DNA of 64,000 nucleotides from Bacteroidales bacterium (GCA_024686335.1 JAILCI010000025.1:31463-95462), one strand, 5' to 3'. Positions 21,001 through 28,840 are shown, counted from the first letter of the stretch. The notes: generated from the letters alone by a model not told the origin. Translations and numbers: made by a program.

Positions 21001-22436
21001 GTAGTAGTGATGGTATAGGTATTGGAAAGGAAGATCTTTACCTCACCAAGAGTACCACCAGGGTTAACGCTAATGGTAGCTGCACCTTCACCAAAGGTGT
21101 CGCCGTAGATTTCATTACCGTTGAGCGTCACTCTACTGACACGCCAGTTGGTTTCAGGAGTAGCCACAATGGTGATAGCATCGGAGCTGCCACAAGCCAG
21201 CGTGAAGGAGGACTGGTTAAGAGTAGCATGTGTCTGACCGTCGGCGGAAGGAACCACCTCGGCGGTAACAACAGCCTGCGGGAAGACGGTGACAGTAGCA
21301 CTATGTGTTCCTTGGGCACCATCAGAACCAGTACCCGTTACAGTATAGGTAGTAGTCGTTGTAGGAGAAACGGTGATGGCAGCCGTTGTGGCGCCAGTGC
21401 TCCATGCATAGCTATCGTAACCGAAAGCAGTCAATGTGACATTCTCACCAGTACATATCTCTGCAGAAACAGGATCGATACCGCACATGTATGACAAAAT
21501 AGGATAACCGTCATTGATACCATTGTCCATCATGAAGGCAGTACCAAGAGCGGTGATGGCAGAGTCAGATTGAAGGAATGATTGTGATACCACAGTACCA
21601 TTGTTGGAACCAGAGGTAACATTACTGTAAGAATAGCAGTTATTTCGTGTGCCGCCGTATGCAGAAATAGCACCGAAATCACTATTGTAATTATTAATAG
21701 TACCTGCAAAATAACAGTTCGTGAAATACTCGTTTTGGCAGTTTCCGCCGAGACCACCTGCATAGTTACCAGCCACATAACCGGTAGCACCGCAGTTCTC
21801 AACATAGTTACCACCACTGTTGTTGTATGTGGCACCAATAATACAACCGATATTATTATTGCCACTTCCTGTTGTACCAACCACTCGAGCATTGACAACC
21901 AGACAATAACGTACATAAACGGCTCCACCTGAGCGAGAGAAGCCAGCAATAACACCCATCATACCACGTGATTTGACAACCGGATTAATCAAAACCAGAG
22001 AGTCAATAGTACATGGATTCTTAATAGAACAGAACAAACCGCCATGGAAACTGTTGGTTTTATCACAGTACATATTGTAGATACTGTGACCATGGCCATT
22101 GAAGTTGCCACAGAATGAGTAACCAGTTGAGGGGGACTCGCTAGTAGGCGAACCACCACCAATGGGCACCCAGTTGTTAGTAGAGTCTCCAGTACTGTTC
22201 AGCCAGATGTTGGCAGTCAGGTTCAACGTCATGCCGCTGAACGTCGTCGTGCCATTATTCACCAACTGAGCAACACCTGCCAACTGTTCGGGCGTGGAGA
22301 TGTCAAAGGAGGTCTGGGTGGCATCATACCAAGTAACATCGGCAGTGCCATCCCAAACCGTCTGCGCCTGTACTCTCGGCGCAAAACCGAAGAGAACAGC
22401 GAGACAAATCAGTGAGAAAATGTAAAATCTTTTCAT
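15027..22436 (-). CDS. Giant modular T9SS type A cargo protein with GLUG-like N-terminus (protein C)
   Basis: A 2469-aa secreted protein, signal peptide about 1-25. Its head is unique: a GLUG-like beta-helix region about 40-312 (STPEQLAGVAQLVN, then GGLF/GGL repeats), an Ig/PKD-like segment 318-386, and a beta-rich region 395-555. Then MAM-like 558-716; FN3 717-806; YNYSYTQQI module 808-992; FN3 993-1083; MAM-like 1084-1254; FN3 1255-1343; CUB 1345-1460; FN3; MAM-like 1542-1717; two FN3; GDGWNG 1899-2002; FN3; GDGWNG 2092-2199; two FN3; T9SS type A tail 2388-2469. GLUG regions are common in bacterial surface adhesins, which supports an adhesin reading for the family. The last ~1100 residues follow protein B module by module. 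Confidence 0.9.
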   Translation of the reverse strand: MKRFYIFSLICLAVLFGFAPRVQAQTVWDGTADVTWYDATQTSFDISTPEQLAGVAQLVNNGTTTFSGMTLNLTANIWLNSTGDSTNNWVPIGGGSPTSESPSTGYSFCGNFNGHGHSIYNMYCDKTNSFHGGLFCSIKNPCTIDSLVLINPVVKSRGMMGVIAGFSRSGGAVYVRYCLVVNARVVGTTGSGNNNIGCIIGATYNNSGGNYVENCGATGYVAGNYAGGLGGNCQNEYFTNCYFAGTINNYNSDFGAISAYGGTRNNCYSYSNVTSGSNNGTVVSQSFLQSDSAITALGTAFMMDNGINDGYPILSYMCGIDPVSAEICTGENVTLTAFGYDSYAWSTGATTAAITVSPTTTTTYTVTGTGSDGAQGTHSATVTVFPQAVVTAEVVPSADGQTHATLNQSSFTLACGSSDAITIVATPETNWRVSRVTLNGNEIYGDTFGEGAATISVNPGGTLGEVKIFLSNTYTITTTIVTTTGDTLNYSNLVQPYGTNGVYTVNADDSAAYTFNNTARWVLTDVTIDGTSWATATSYTFTDVHENHTILATYVDSCGIFTLPFVETFESVTSGLPECYAKNTSSNYPYVSTTYAYESGHSLYSYNYSYDASSSSVPCLILPQLSDQLNVSELMVQFYARANSGAGYFVVGVMTDPTDMSTFTAAETVYPAGNSTYDLYTAYLGSYQGTGRYIAIKFAVTAYCVMNMDNITVDYAPQCSPVTNLEASNIYGTNATLTWDPTTVGTPSEYNVVVYDASTETTTSYTTTETSYLLTGLNELTAYQVGVFTSCTNGETSDTTFVNFMTPCNSPISITVGDGTSTTSYFPTYSCYNYSYTQQIIPASAIGSDQMEFSSLYFQCSSTATNTRNVDIYLSLIPSTMNLSSAWILPSATVPFNLVKSGNIDITADGTDHWFEIMLDTSFTYDGTSNVLVSILDHTGSYQCTNYYYYHDGGSGMSRYVYRDGSTYNPTNPDASGYSSTYVNNIRFGYCDQSTCIRPNTLVVSNVGETDADLTWVAAGSESSWEVEYKSDDDTVWTSAGTVSSTSYSFSGLNSNTPYSVRVRAICSSTDMSIWSEVVSFRTECGPISVLPYTEDFEDASSLYDSGAQDDYIVCWSRYASDPAHYVYIPSNSYAHSGTHFLDFHHTSGCYNIAIMPALDASLSINALQVHFYACKSGSTGTLEVGVMTSTTDPTSFEVVDTIDLSALSTYTYGENVVSFENYTGNGQYIAFRVSNGVSCGYYVDDVTVEEIPTCMYPSGLSATNDGSENITVSWTENGTATAWNILYGPTGFDPETEGTTVAADSVPYVISDLPFATTFDFYVQSDCGGMTSEWVGPVSATTNVVIMDSSSDTLTTCGSVIYDNGGPDGDYDSYSDNTLVVYPATPGSGLQISGPCVLYNSSWAASTLTFYEGVGTSGTQLASYSNGTFDVAVASSGPITIHFSCSYYTASGFALTAVCSNCTPPSNVTVTNATLDGATVSWSGNADSYAVYVDGNYYTTTDTTYTITGLNSSSTYGVQIRALCGTDSSLLTPTINFNTACGAITITATEPWTENFEGYTGGGAQSFICWATPVTESVDNGTSPFVYCGHAPACHSGQNSAEFKGNHNMAVLPEFTNNVQDLRLSFWATTTNTSNYGTMEIGVMTDVNDTSTFELLGLAGVPGARGSSGSGHGNYMGPFDFNGVTATTGRIAFRFTGTTGLSWNIDDIVVELAPSCPSPVKTSVEANNVDGHNATITFVDNDANHNSWTVYYKPTTDSTWYSVITNSTTVDLTGLDPQTTYEVYVVTNCATPDPVEDATHTIQFTTTVACPAPQNLTVSAIGMSSATLTWFSNADGFTIEYGPQGFTPGTGTTATTTSSTYDLTGLTAGTSYTVYVTADCGTDGSSTAASANFNTSLCDTTDQCAYIFTLNDSFGDGWNGGSLAVQQSGITVATLSLPSGSSAIETVYLCDNDSTSLVWSAGSYASEASFTVTGPDGLLLYSSPSMSDYSTYTFVSDCTIPTCTAPTSISISNIGTTSADISWVVAGTETNWNVEYKEATATTWTVIPVTTNPYTLTGLTAMTAYDVRVQADCGGGDVSYYVETSFNTASCDVADQCTYTFNLNDSYGDGWNGGSLAVQQNGITVATLTLDYGESSATETVTLCDNVSTSLVWTSGSYDSEASFTLTDPNGNVVHSASDMSAFSTYTFTTDCDGGGTTTCDAPTALAVNGISQTSATATWTAGGTETTWNVAYKAVASTNWQTAQVTTTSYTMTGLTANTDYQVRVQAVCDANETSDWTTDVNFTTLDNETPTCPAPTNLAATVDHTDVTLTWSQEANTASEWQINYRQTTESNWSTVTATTTSYTLTDLVANVTYEANVVAHCSNGLNSDPSNTVTFETNNNGVQTYLEKSVSLYPNPATEMVSVAVSDQSIQISSVEVYNVYGQLISVIESNDNPLRINVSGLADGMYYVRVTTDNGVVTKNFVKR

Positions 22437-22638
22437 GTGATTAGTTTTTATGAATAAAAAGTTGAGTAGATAAATGATATATACAATAACATAAAAAGTC
22501 TACATATATTAATATGAGAACCGCAATATTACGAAAAATAGATAAAGATGCCATCGCTTGTTGAAAGATTGTTGAAAGATTGTGCATAGGCTGTTTATAG
22601 GCTGTTAGCAACCTCAATTTTATTACCAAAAGACATTT

Positions 22639-22646
22639 TATTTTTG
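22639..22646 (+). promoter_or_regulatory. -7 element for the small OM protein
   Basis: TATTTTTG on the plus strand, 61 bases upstream of the start. The 271-base space also serves the divergent giant gene, for which only an imperfect TAATATTG is seen. Confidence 0.5.
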
Positions 22647-22707
22647 TACTTTTTCCAAAATGTAAAACTGATACGAACCATATTTACTCATATAAAACAA
22701 CTCTAAA

Positions 22708-23226
22708 ATGAAAAAAAATAGCATATTTTTCTTATTTGTCGCACTTTTTGTAGGGACTCTCTTTCAAACAAGCGCACAGGCTCCCTACAAACATGGCATC
22801 GGTGCCACCCTTGGTACCACCCAGGCAATCTCGTACAAGACTTTCCCGACCAACCACTTTGCTATCCAACTCGACTTAGGAACCAAGTATTGCTATGTCT
22901 ATGGCAGTCACCTCTGGTCAGCTGAGCTCGCCCCAAACTTTATGTATCAGGGACGTCTCGCTGGCAACCTGTATGGATTCGTTGGTGCAGGCGGCAGCAT
23001 CGGCTACACTTGGGACAGACTCGCCTACATTTATTACGGGACACAAGAAAGCTACATCAATGGAAAAACTGGCCTGAACGGCTTCTTCGGCCTGGAATAC
23101 AAATTCGGAAAGCCCGTCGCTCTCCAGTTCGACTTCCGCCCCGGTTATCGCTGCGTCTTCAACAAATACGTTGCCGACCATAAATTCGACTGGGGTCTTA
23201 ATTTTGGTGTGCGAAATACTTTCTAA
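22708..23226 (+). CDS. Small outer-membrane beta-barrel-like protein
   Basis: A 172-aa protein with a clear signal peptide (MKKNSIFFLFVALFVGTLFQ-TSAQ). The mature part is made of short amphipathic strands rich in Tyr, Phe and Gly (for example YGFVGAGGSIGYTWDR and FGLEYKFGKPVALQFDF) and ends in an aromatic residue (VRNTF), as in small outer-membrane barrels. I do not recognise a specific family. It is one of only three plus-strand genes and stands alone between a giant adhesin gene and hppA, so context gives no function. Confidence 0.75.
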   Translation: MKKNSIFFLFVALFVGTLFQTSAQAPYKHGIGATLGTTQAISYKTFPTNHFAIQLDLGTKYCYVYGSHLWSAELAPNFMYQGRLAGNLYGFVGAGGSIGYTWDRLAYIYYGTQESYINGKTGLNGFFGLEYKFGKPVALQFDFRPGYRCVFNKYVADHKFDWGLNFGVRNTF

Positions 23227-23331
23227 AAGAGAAAAGAAATATTTATTTTAAAAGGGATTTTGATACTCCGTATTACTACCCTGCCCTTCGGGCTCTAGCA
23301 ATATTTTTTGATACAACTCATTACGAATAAC

Positions 23332-23361
23332 AAAAAAGGGAGTCTTTTCAGACTCCCTTTT
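23332..23361 (-). terminator. Terminator of hppA, possibly bidirectional
   Basis: An 11-bp stem AAAAGGGAGTC/GACTCCCTTTT with a six-base loop, 22 bases after the hppA stop. A and T tracts on both sides mean it could also stop transcription of the convergent small OM protein gene. Confidence 0.85.
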
Positions 23362-23383
23362 CTTTTAATTTCAATCTCCGCTA

Positions 23384-25594
23384 TTACAGCAGGTGGATAG
23401 CAACGGTCAGACCGGCCATCACGATAGAGACCATGCTCATCAACTTGATAAGGATGTTGAGGGACGGGCCGGAGGTATCCTTGAAAGGATCGCCAACGGT
23501 GTCACCGACAACGGTAGCCTTGTGGTTATCAGAGCCCTTGCCGCCGAAGTTGCCTTCCTCGACATACTTCTTAGCGTTATCCCAAGCACCACCGGCGTTA
23601 GCCATGAAGATAGCCAACACGAAGCCAGCGCCAAGACCGCCAACGAGCAGACCGAGCACACCAGCTACGCCCAGGATAAGACCTGTAACGATAGGAGCAA
23701 GGATAGCGAGGATAGAAGGCAGCAACATCTCGCGCTGAGCACCCTTGGTGGAGATCTCCACGCAACGTGCATAGTCAGGAGTACCCTCACCGGTGAGGAT
23801 GCCCTTGATCTCGCGGAACTGACGACGAACTTCTTCAACCATCTTCTGAGCTGCACGACCCACAGCATTCATTGTGAGACCGCAGAACAGGAAGGCCATC
23901 ATAGAACCGATGAAGACACCTACGAGCACCTTCGGGTTCATCAGGCTGACGTTGTAATACTCCATGAAGTCGATAAGAGAAGCCTCAGCGGTATTCACCA
24001 TGCGCTCACCCAGGTCGAGGGTGTCGGTGCCGATACGTACGAGAGCCATCTTGATCTCCTCAACGTAGGAAGCCAACAGGGCGAGGGCGGTCAGAGCGGC
24101 AGAACCGATGGCGAAACCCTTACCAGTAGCAGCAGTAGTGTTACCCAGTGCATCGAGAGCGTCGGTACGTTTACGAACCTCAGGCTCAAGACCGCTCATC
24201 TCAGCATTACCACCAGCGTTGTCGGCGATAGGACCGTAAGCGTCGGTAGCCAAGGTGATACCCAGTGTGGAGAGCATACCCACAGCAGCGATACCAATAC
24301 CGTAGAGACCCTTAGCGAGGTTGTCAGCGGTGAAGTCGATACCGAAACCGTTAGCGCACAGATAAGCAAGGATAATAGCGACACCGATGGTGAGCACCGG
24401 AATCACAGTGGAGATCATACCCAGACCAATACCGGAGATGATGACTGTGGCAGGACCCGTTTGGGAAGCCTCAGCAACCTTCTGTGTCGGTTTGAAAGAC
24501 TGGGAAGTATAGTATTCAGTAGATTTACCGATGATGACGCCGGCGAGCAGACCCACTACAACAGAGAGGGAAACCTGCCACCAAACGATCTCAGTACTAC
24601 CGTTGAAAAGTACGTACATGATAGCGAAAGTAGCCACAGCGATGAGGATAGCGGCGGTGTTGGTACCACGGCTCAGAGCTTTGAGCAACTGGGTCATGTT
24701 AGCGTCTTCTTTGGTGCGTACCATGAAGATACCGATCACAGAGAGGACCACGCCAATAGCAGCGATCATCATAGGAGCAAGGATGGAGCGCATCTGCATC
24801 TCAGCACCGAAAGCGGAGAAGGCAGCAGCACCCAATGCCATCGTAGAGAGGATTGAGCCAGCGTATGACTCGTAGAGGTCAGCACCCATACCGGCAACGT
24901 CACCCACATTGTCACCTACGTTATCGGCGATGGTAGCGGGGTTACGCGGGTCGTCTTCGGGGATGTTGTACTCAGTCTTACCAACGAGGTCAGCACCTAC
25001 GTCAGCAGCCTTGGTGTAAATACCTCCACCGACACGGGCAAAGAGAGCCTGTGTGGAAGCACCCATACCGAAGGTCAGCATCGTGGTGGTGATGATGACC
25101 AGGTGATTCTCTACCGGGATGAAATGGTTCAAGATGAGGAACCATACAGACACGTCGAGAAGTGCCAAGCCAACTACTGTCAAGCCCATGACAGCACCGC
25201 TACGGAAGGCAATCTGCAGACCCTTGTTAAGGCTCTGACGAGCACCATTGGCGGTACGTGCAGAAGCGTAAGTGGCTGTCTTCATGCCGAGGAAACCGGC
25301 CAAACCAGAGAAGAAACCACCTGTCAGGAAGGCGAACCATACCCAACCGTTCTGCAAATCGAACAGTGACATGACAAAGAACAGGATAGCCAGGATGACG
25401 AACACGATGGTCACCACCTTGTACTGCTGTTTCAGGTAAGCCATGGCGCCCTTGCGGACGTGAGATGCGATTTCACGCATCGTCGGAGTACCCTCATCTT
25501 CCTTCAGCATTCTGCGATAAAAGAAGAAGGCAAATCCCAATGCTACGATGGATGCGGCAAACACAATCCATACATACTTTACAAGATTTTCCAT
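23384..25594 (-). CDS. hppA: Membrane-bound ion-pumping pyrophosphatase
   Basis: A 736-aa polytopic protein that hydrolyses pyrophosphate to pump cations across the inner membrane. The substrate-binding block [11 protein letters not shown] plus IPEDDPRNP (198-219) and the DNVGDNVGD motif (224-232) are intact. At 484-493 it reads [10 protein letters not shown]: alanine at 488 and glycine at 491 are the residues of the K+-dependent subfamily, which includes Na+-pumping and dual Na+/H+-pumping members known from Bacteroides, whereas K+-independent proton pumps have Lys and Thr there. The ion pumped cannot be settled by eye. It is transcribed alone from TATATTTG about 68 bases upstream and ends at a strong terminator. 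Confidence 0.96.
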   Translation of the reverse strand: MENLVKYVWIVFAASIVALGFAFFFYRRMLKEDEGTPTMREIASHVRKGAMAYLKQQYKVVTIVFVILAILFFVMSLFDLQNGWVWFAFLTGGFFSGLAGFLGMKTATYASARTANGARQSLNKGLQIAFRSGAVMGLTVVGLALLDVSVWFLILNHFIPVENHLVIITTTMLTFGMGASTQALFARVGGGIYTKAADVGADLVGKTEYNIPEDDPRNPATIADNVGDNVGDVAGMGADLYESYAGSILSTMALGAAAFSAFGAEMQMRSILAPMMIAAIGVVLSVIGIFMVRTKEDANMTQLLKALSRGTNTAAILIAVATFAIMYVLFNGSTEIVWWQVSLSVVVGLLAGVIIGKSTEYYTSQSFKPTQKVAEASQTGPATVIISGIGLGMISTVIPVLTIGVAIILAYLCANGFGIDFTADNLAKGLYGIGIAAVGMLSTLGITLATDAYGPIADNAGGNAEMSGLEPEVRKRTDALDALGNTTAATGKGFAIGSAALTALALLASYVEEIKMALVRIGTDTLDLGERMVNTAEASLIDFMEYYNVSLMNPKVLVGVFIGSMMAFLFCGLTMNAVGRAAQKMVEEVRRQFREIKGILTGEGTPDYARCVEISTKGAQREMLLPSILAILAPIVTGLILGVAGVLGLLVGGLGAGFVLAIFMANAGGAWDNAKKYVEEGNFGGKGSDNHKATVVGDTVGDPFKDTSGPSLNILIKLMSMVSIVMAGLTVAIHLL

Positions 25595-25661
25595 AAATGA
25601 TTGGTTTTTAGTTAATTAGTATAATTTAAGATTGATTTGATTCTAATTAGAAAAAAACGGG

Positions 25662-25669
25662 CAAATATA
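25662..25669 (-). promoter_or_regulatory. -7 element for hppA
   Basis: TATATTTG on the minus strand matches TAnnTTTG and would give a leader of about 60 nt. Confidence 0.5.
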
Positions 25670-25727
25670 GGAAAAATGTTGAATCGTTGAACTTCTTAAT
25701 TGTTGAATTGTTACAACCTCGGAGCAA

Positions 25728-25771
25728 GCTGCGTCCTCCATTAATCGGAGCAAACTGCGTCCTCGCAGTTT
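25728..25771. repeat. Palindromic element between hppA and hemW
   Basis: A half-copy (GGAGCAAGCTGCGTCCT) is followed by a full copy in which AAACTGCG and CGCAGTTT flank a TCCT loop (25752-25771). The frame CGGRGC...TCCT is shared with the elements behind giant proteins B and C, but the arm sequence differs. Confidence 0.65.
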
Positions 25772-25786
25772 ACGACACAAGAACAC

Positions 25787-25856
25787 ATCTTAACTTCTTA
25801 ACTTTTAACTTCTTGACTTTTAACTGTGAAAACTGATAACTGAAAACTGATAACTT
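25787..25856. repeat. Low-complexity TTAACT/AACTGA tract
   Basis: A run of degenerate units (TTAACTTCTTAACTTTTAAC, then AACTGATAACTGAAAACTGA) just before the hemW promoter. Similar tracts occur near the ends of recQ, the MATE gene and rpsE. Confidence 0.6.
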
Positions 25857-25861
25857 TTTCC

Positions 25862-25869
25862 TACTTTTG
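25862..25869 (+). promoter_or_regulatory. -7 element for hemW
   Basis: TACTTTTG on the plus strand, 19 bases before the ATG, implying a very short leader. Confidence 0.55.
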
Positions 25870-25888
25870 CCCCCTCAAACCAGCACTC

Positions 25889-27016
25889 ATGGCGGGCATC
25901 TACATCCATATTCCCTTCTGCGCGAGCAAGTGCGTCTACTGCGGCTTCTACTCGGTGGTCTCCACAGTCCACCGCGAGGAGTACCTCTCTGCACTAACGC
26001 GGGAGATGGAGCTACGGAAAGACTATCTCAAGGGTGCGGAGATCCGCACGCTTTACTTTGGCGGTGGCACCCCTACCCTGCTCACTCCTGCCGAGCTGGC
26101 CTCGCTGCTTGCCGACCTCCACAAGCACTTTCCAATCGTCCCTGACGCGGAGATCACCCTGGAGGGCAACCCTGAGCAGCTCACTGCCGACTACTGTCGG
26201 GAGCTTCGCGCGTTAGGCATCAACCGTCTCAGCATCGGGGTACAGTCGTTCCACGACCCTGTACTGCGCTTCATGGGGCGGCGGCACACGGCTGCCGAGG
26301 CCATAGAGGCTGTGCACAACGCTGCCGCCGCCGGCTTCCGGAACCTCTCCATAGACCTCATCTACGGGGTCTCCGAGCGCAACGACGAGCAGTGGCTCTC
26401 TGAGCTACAACAGCTGCCGGAATTGCCCATCACCCACCTCTCCGCCTACGCGCTCACGCCCGAGGAGAACTCCATCCTCTACAAGCAGATCCAGAACCAG
26501 AAGCATGCGCCCGTGGACGACGACCTCGCGGCGCGCCAATATGGTCTCCTGACGGCTTTTGCGCGCGAGCACGGTCTCGAGCACTACGAGATCTCCAACT
26601 TCGCACGTACAGGCTTCCATTCGCGCCACAACAGCGCCTACTGGGACAGCACGCCATATCTGGGACTCGGTGCCGCCGCACACTCCTTCAACGGCACCTC
26701 CCGCCAATGGAACGCCAGCAACCTCGCCCAATACCTCCGCGACATCCACAACGGCGTCACCTGCCACGAAAGCGAGTCCCTCGCAACTAACGATCAGTAC
26801 AATGAGGCACTCCTGCTCCGCCTGCGCACCCGCGACGGCCTCGACCTCCAAAAACTGGAAAATGATTATGGAACGGAAAGATGCCAAGAGCTACTCTCCT
26901 ACTTTAAGCAAGAGGTTCCTTCTGAGCACTACACTCTAACAAAAAACCGGCTCTGTCTGACAGAAGCCGGTCTATGGTTCGCCGACGGCATCGCCGGGGG
27001 CGCTTTCATCGTATAA
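25889..27016 (+). CDS. hemW: Radical SAM protein HemW (heme chaperone-like)
   Basis: A 375-aa protein with the radical-SAM cluster-binding motif CASKCVYC at residues 11-18 (Cys11, Cys15, Cys18) directly after IYIHIPF, followed by the GGGTPTLL glycine motif (about 55-62). Its length and the missing N-terminal extension fit HemW rather than the coproporphyrinogen dehydrogenase HemN; HemW proteins bind heme and are thought to insert it into target proteins. The gene is visibly GC-richer than hppA before it and the VWA gene after it. It is convergent with the VWA gene with only two bases between stop codons, and its 3' end contains that neighbour's terminator. Confidence 0.9.
   Translation: MAGIYIHIPFCASKCVYCGFYSVVSTVHREEYLSALTREMELRKDYLKGAEIRTLYFGGGTPTLLTPAELASLLADLHKHFPIVPDAEITLEGNPEQLTADYCRELRALGINRLSIGVQSFHDPVLRFMGRRHTAAEAIEAVHNAAAAGFRNLSIDLIYGVSERNDEQWLSELQQLPELPITHLSAYALTPEENSILYKQIQNQKHAPVDDDLAARQYGLLTAFAREHGLEHYEISNFARTGFHSRHNSAYWDSTPYLGLGAAAHSFNGTSRQWNASNLAQYLRDIHNGVTCHESESLATNDQYNEALLLRLRTRDGLDLQKLENDYGTERCQELLSYFKQEVPSEHYTLTKNRLCLTEAGLWFADGIAGGAFIV
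26941..26972 (-). terminator. Terminator of the VWA gene embedded in hemW
   Basis: On the minus strand ACCGGCT and AGCCGGT arms, with an inner CTG/CAG pairing, are followed by six T (A-tract 26941-26946). It lies within the last 75 bases of hemW coding sequence, on the opposite strand, 47 bases after the VWA stop. Confidence 0.75.
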
Positions 27017-27018
27017 TC

Positions 27019-28683
27019 TTACTTGCCAAAACGGTAACCCACATTCAGTGAGATGTTCCAGTAACCATGACTCGGAGACTGTTGAGGAGTCTCAGGCACA
27101 GGATTTTCATTGACATAATAAGTAGCCTTATACCGACCGAAAATGATATCCGTGAAGAAATAGAGATTCTTTAGCGGTGTCGTTAAACCAAGACGCAGCA
27201 AAGCACCAGCACCAAGGTGTTCACTCTCTCCACGAACCCAATAATATGTCTGGTCGTTATAAATGTAATTATTGCCTCTAGTGGCGGTAGGGAAACGAAG
27301 ATCCAAACCAAGACCGCCCATGAAGGCATACTTGTGCGTGTATTCTCCAGCCACTATCAATGCACCGAGATCCAAGTGCAACGGACCAGCAAAGTCATAT
27401 TTCAGAGCAGCCAAACCACCAAGAGCAATGTTTTTATTCTTGAGAGGCACAGCAAAATCGAAACCTGCACCTAAACCGAAATAGGTCCTGTGGGCAAACT
27501 CAAAATTGAGACCTGCATTCACTCCCATGAAGGTAGTACGACTGACCGTCTCAACTTTTTCTTTTACCTGCTGAGGTTTGGAACTGTTGTCGGTATAGTC
27601 ACCAATAGTCCAACGCACCTTGCCCTGGTGAGCACTCGGCACATAGCAGGTCAGGTTCTGCCAACGCTTGATCAACTCCTGAGCCATTGTCTCGAACTGA
27701 GCCTCGACTTGGGTGAAATCTGTCAACAAGAAGGGAGCCTCGGAAGAGATGCCCTCAAAAACAGATTGATAGAGTTGGTTGTCCTCAGCCACATCGTTAC
27801 CTCTGATAGCGATGACATAGCTCTTCAGCGGAGCACCCTGAATAGGACGGTTGACCACATTGTCGCGTACATATTTAAAGTAAGGATTTTCCAAACCTTT
27901 CTCCGGCAGACCCAATTCAGGATCTGTGGAGTGGTTGTCGTAACCATCCGTAAAGGAGACCATACAGGCATAGTCAAATTTGTCCTGATCGTTTTTAGGA
28001 AGACGGTCTACATAGTTGGTGATCATATCAGCACCCTTACGCATAGCGTAGTAGAGAGCCGTGTTGTTGTACAATGTCAAACCTTGGATGAACTTGATCA
28101 TGTCGTCACGAGTGTTCATCGTCAGAGGCTCGATGTCATAGACCATCTTGTCAGCGTTACCCATCGTGTTGAAACCCACAACACCAAGACGGATGCCACC
28201 GTCAGGAGAAGCGTTGTAAAGGATGTTGATGAACTTGGTAGCACTGTTTTTCAGTTTCTCGAAATTGGCCTCACCCAATGAGTTACTGCAGTCGAGGACC
28301 AACATGACAACCATCACCTTGTCTGTTTCAAAGTTCTGTTGTGCATCTTTAACCTCACTGTCGCGTTGCCAGCTGTAGTCGTTGCCATTATACTGCCACT
28401 TCCAGAATTTAAGACCACCCTCAAAACCCTCCGGGCACTCGGTCTGAGCCTTATCAAAGGTAAAAGAGATTGACTCATCTTTTTCCACCTTACCATAGAT
28501 GACATCCTTGGGGGTGAAGGTAATGCCTTTTGAGGTAATATTAGTCAGCTGATAGACAAACTGGCCACGATTATCCTTCGTGATGGAGTAATCGCCCTCA
28601 ATATAATATTTTGCCTTATCAACCTGTGCAAAAGCAGCACCGGCAAAAAGAAAACAAGCTAAGAGAAGCATTAACTTTTTCAT
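27019..28683 (-). CDS. VWA domain fused to an outer-membrane beta-barrel
   Basis: A 554-aa exported protein (signal peptide MKKLMLLLACFLFAGAAFA-Q). Residues about 122-345 form a von Willebrand A domain with a complete metal-binding MIDAS: DCSNS at 131-135, Thr208 in YNNTAL, and Asp246 in SFTDGYDN. Residues about 384-554 are a series of amphipathic beta strands (GVNAGLNFEFA, YFGLGAGFDFAVPL, ALKYDFAGPLHLDLGALIV) ending in VGYRFGK, as in outer-membrane barrels. The likely topology is a barrel anchor carrying a ligand-binding VWA head in the periplasm or on the surface. Neighbours give no functional hint. Confidence 0.85.
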   Translation of the reverse strand: MKKLMLLLACFLFAGAAFAQVDKAKYYIEGDYSITKDNRGQFVYQLTNITSKGITFTPKDVIYGKVEKDESISFTFDKAQTECPEGFEGGLKFWKWQYNGNDYSWQRDSEVKDAQQNFETDKVMVVMLVLDCSNSLGEANFEKLKNSATKFINILYNASPDGGIRLGVVGFNTMGNADKMVYDIEPLTMNTRDDMIKFIQGLTLYNNTALYYAMRKGADMITNYVDRLPKNDQDKFDYACMVSFTDGYDNHSTDPELGLPEKGLENPYFKYVRDNVVNRPIQGAPLKSYVIAIRGNDVAEDNQLYQSVFEGISSEAPFLLTDFTQVEAQFETMAQELIKRWQNLTCYVPSAHQGKVRWTIGDYTDNSSKPQQVKEKVETVSRTTFMGVNAGLNFEFAHRTYFGLGAGFDFAVPLKNKNIALGGLAALKYDFAGPLHLDLGALIVAGEYTHKYAFMGGLGLDLRFPTATRGNNYIYNDQTYYWVRGESEHLGAGALLRLGLTTPLKNLYFFTDIIFGRYKATYYVNENPVPETPQQSPSHGYWNISLNVGYRFGK

Positions 28684-28765
28684 AACGATATTATTTACAT
28701 CATATAATAACTACAAAACTTACAATTTAGTATCTCCTGTCAAAAAGAGACTTTAACAAGAAATG

Positions 28766-28773
28766 CAAAAATA
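28766..28773 (-). promoter_or_regulatory. Promoter of the VWA gene
   Basis: TATTTTTG on the minus strand with GTTG 20 bases further upstream, close to the TTTG-N19-TAnnTTTG pattern. The leader would be about 80 nt. Confidence 0.5.
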
Positions 28774-28840
28774 ATGAATGATTAAGGAGATATCAACCTC
28801 CTTGGAAAATATTTATTAACCGCTGTATTTTGAAAAAAAG

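Noticed and set aside
1857..22436. Shufflon or invertible phase-variation locus
   Set aside because: The shared segments are all in the same orientation and no invertase or inverted recombination sites are seen; only deletion or gene conversion is possible.
23393..24856. 487-codon open frame on the plus strand opposite hppA
   Set aside because: It is the antisense shadow of a strongly conserved gene; its composition (His/Asp/Ser-rich, no hydrophobic core) is not protein-like.
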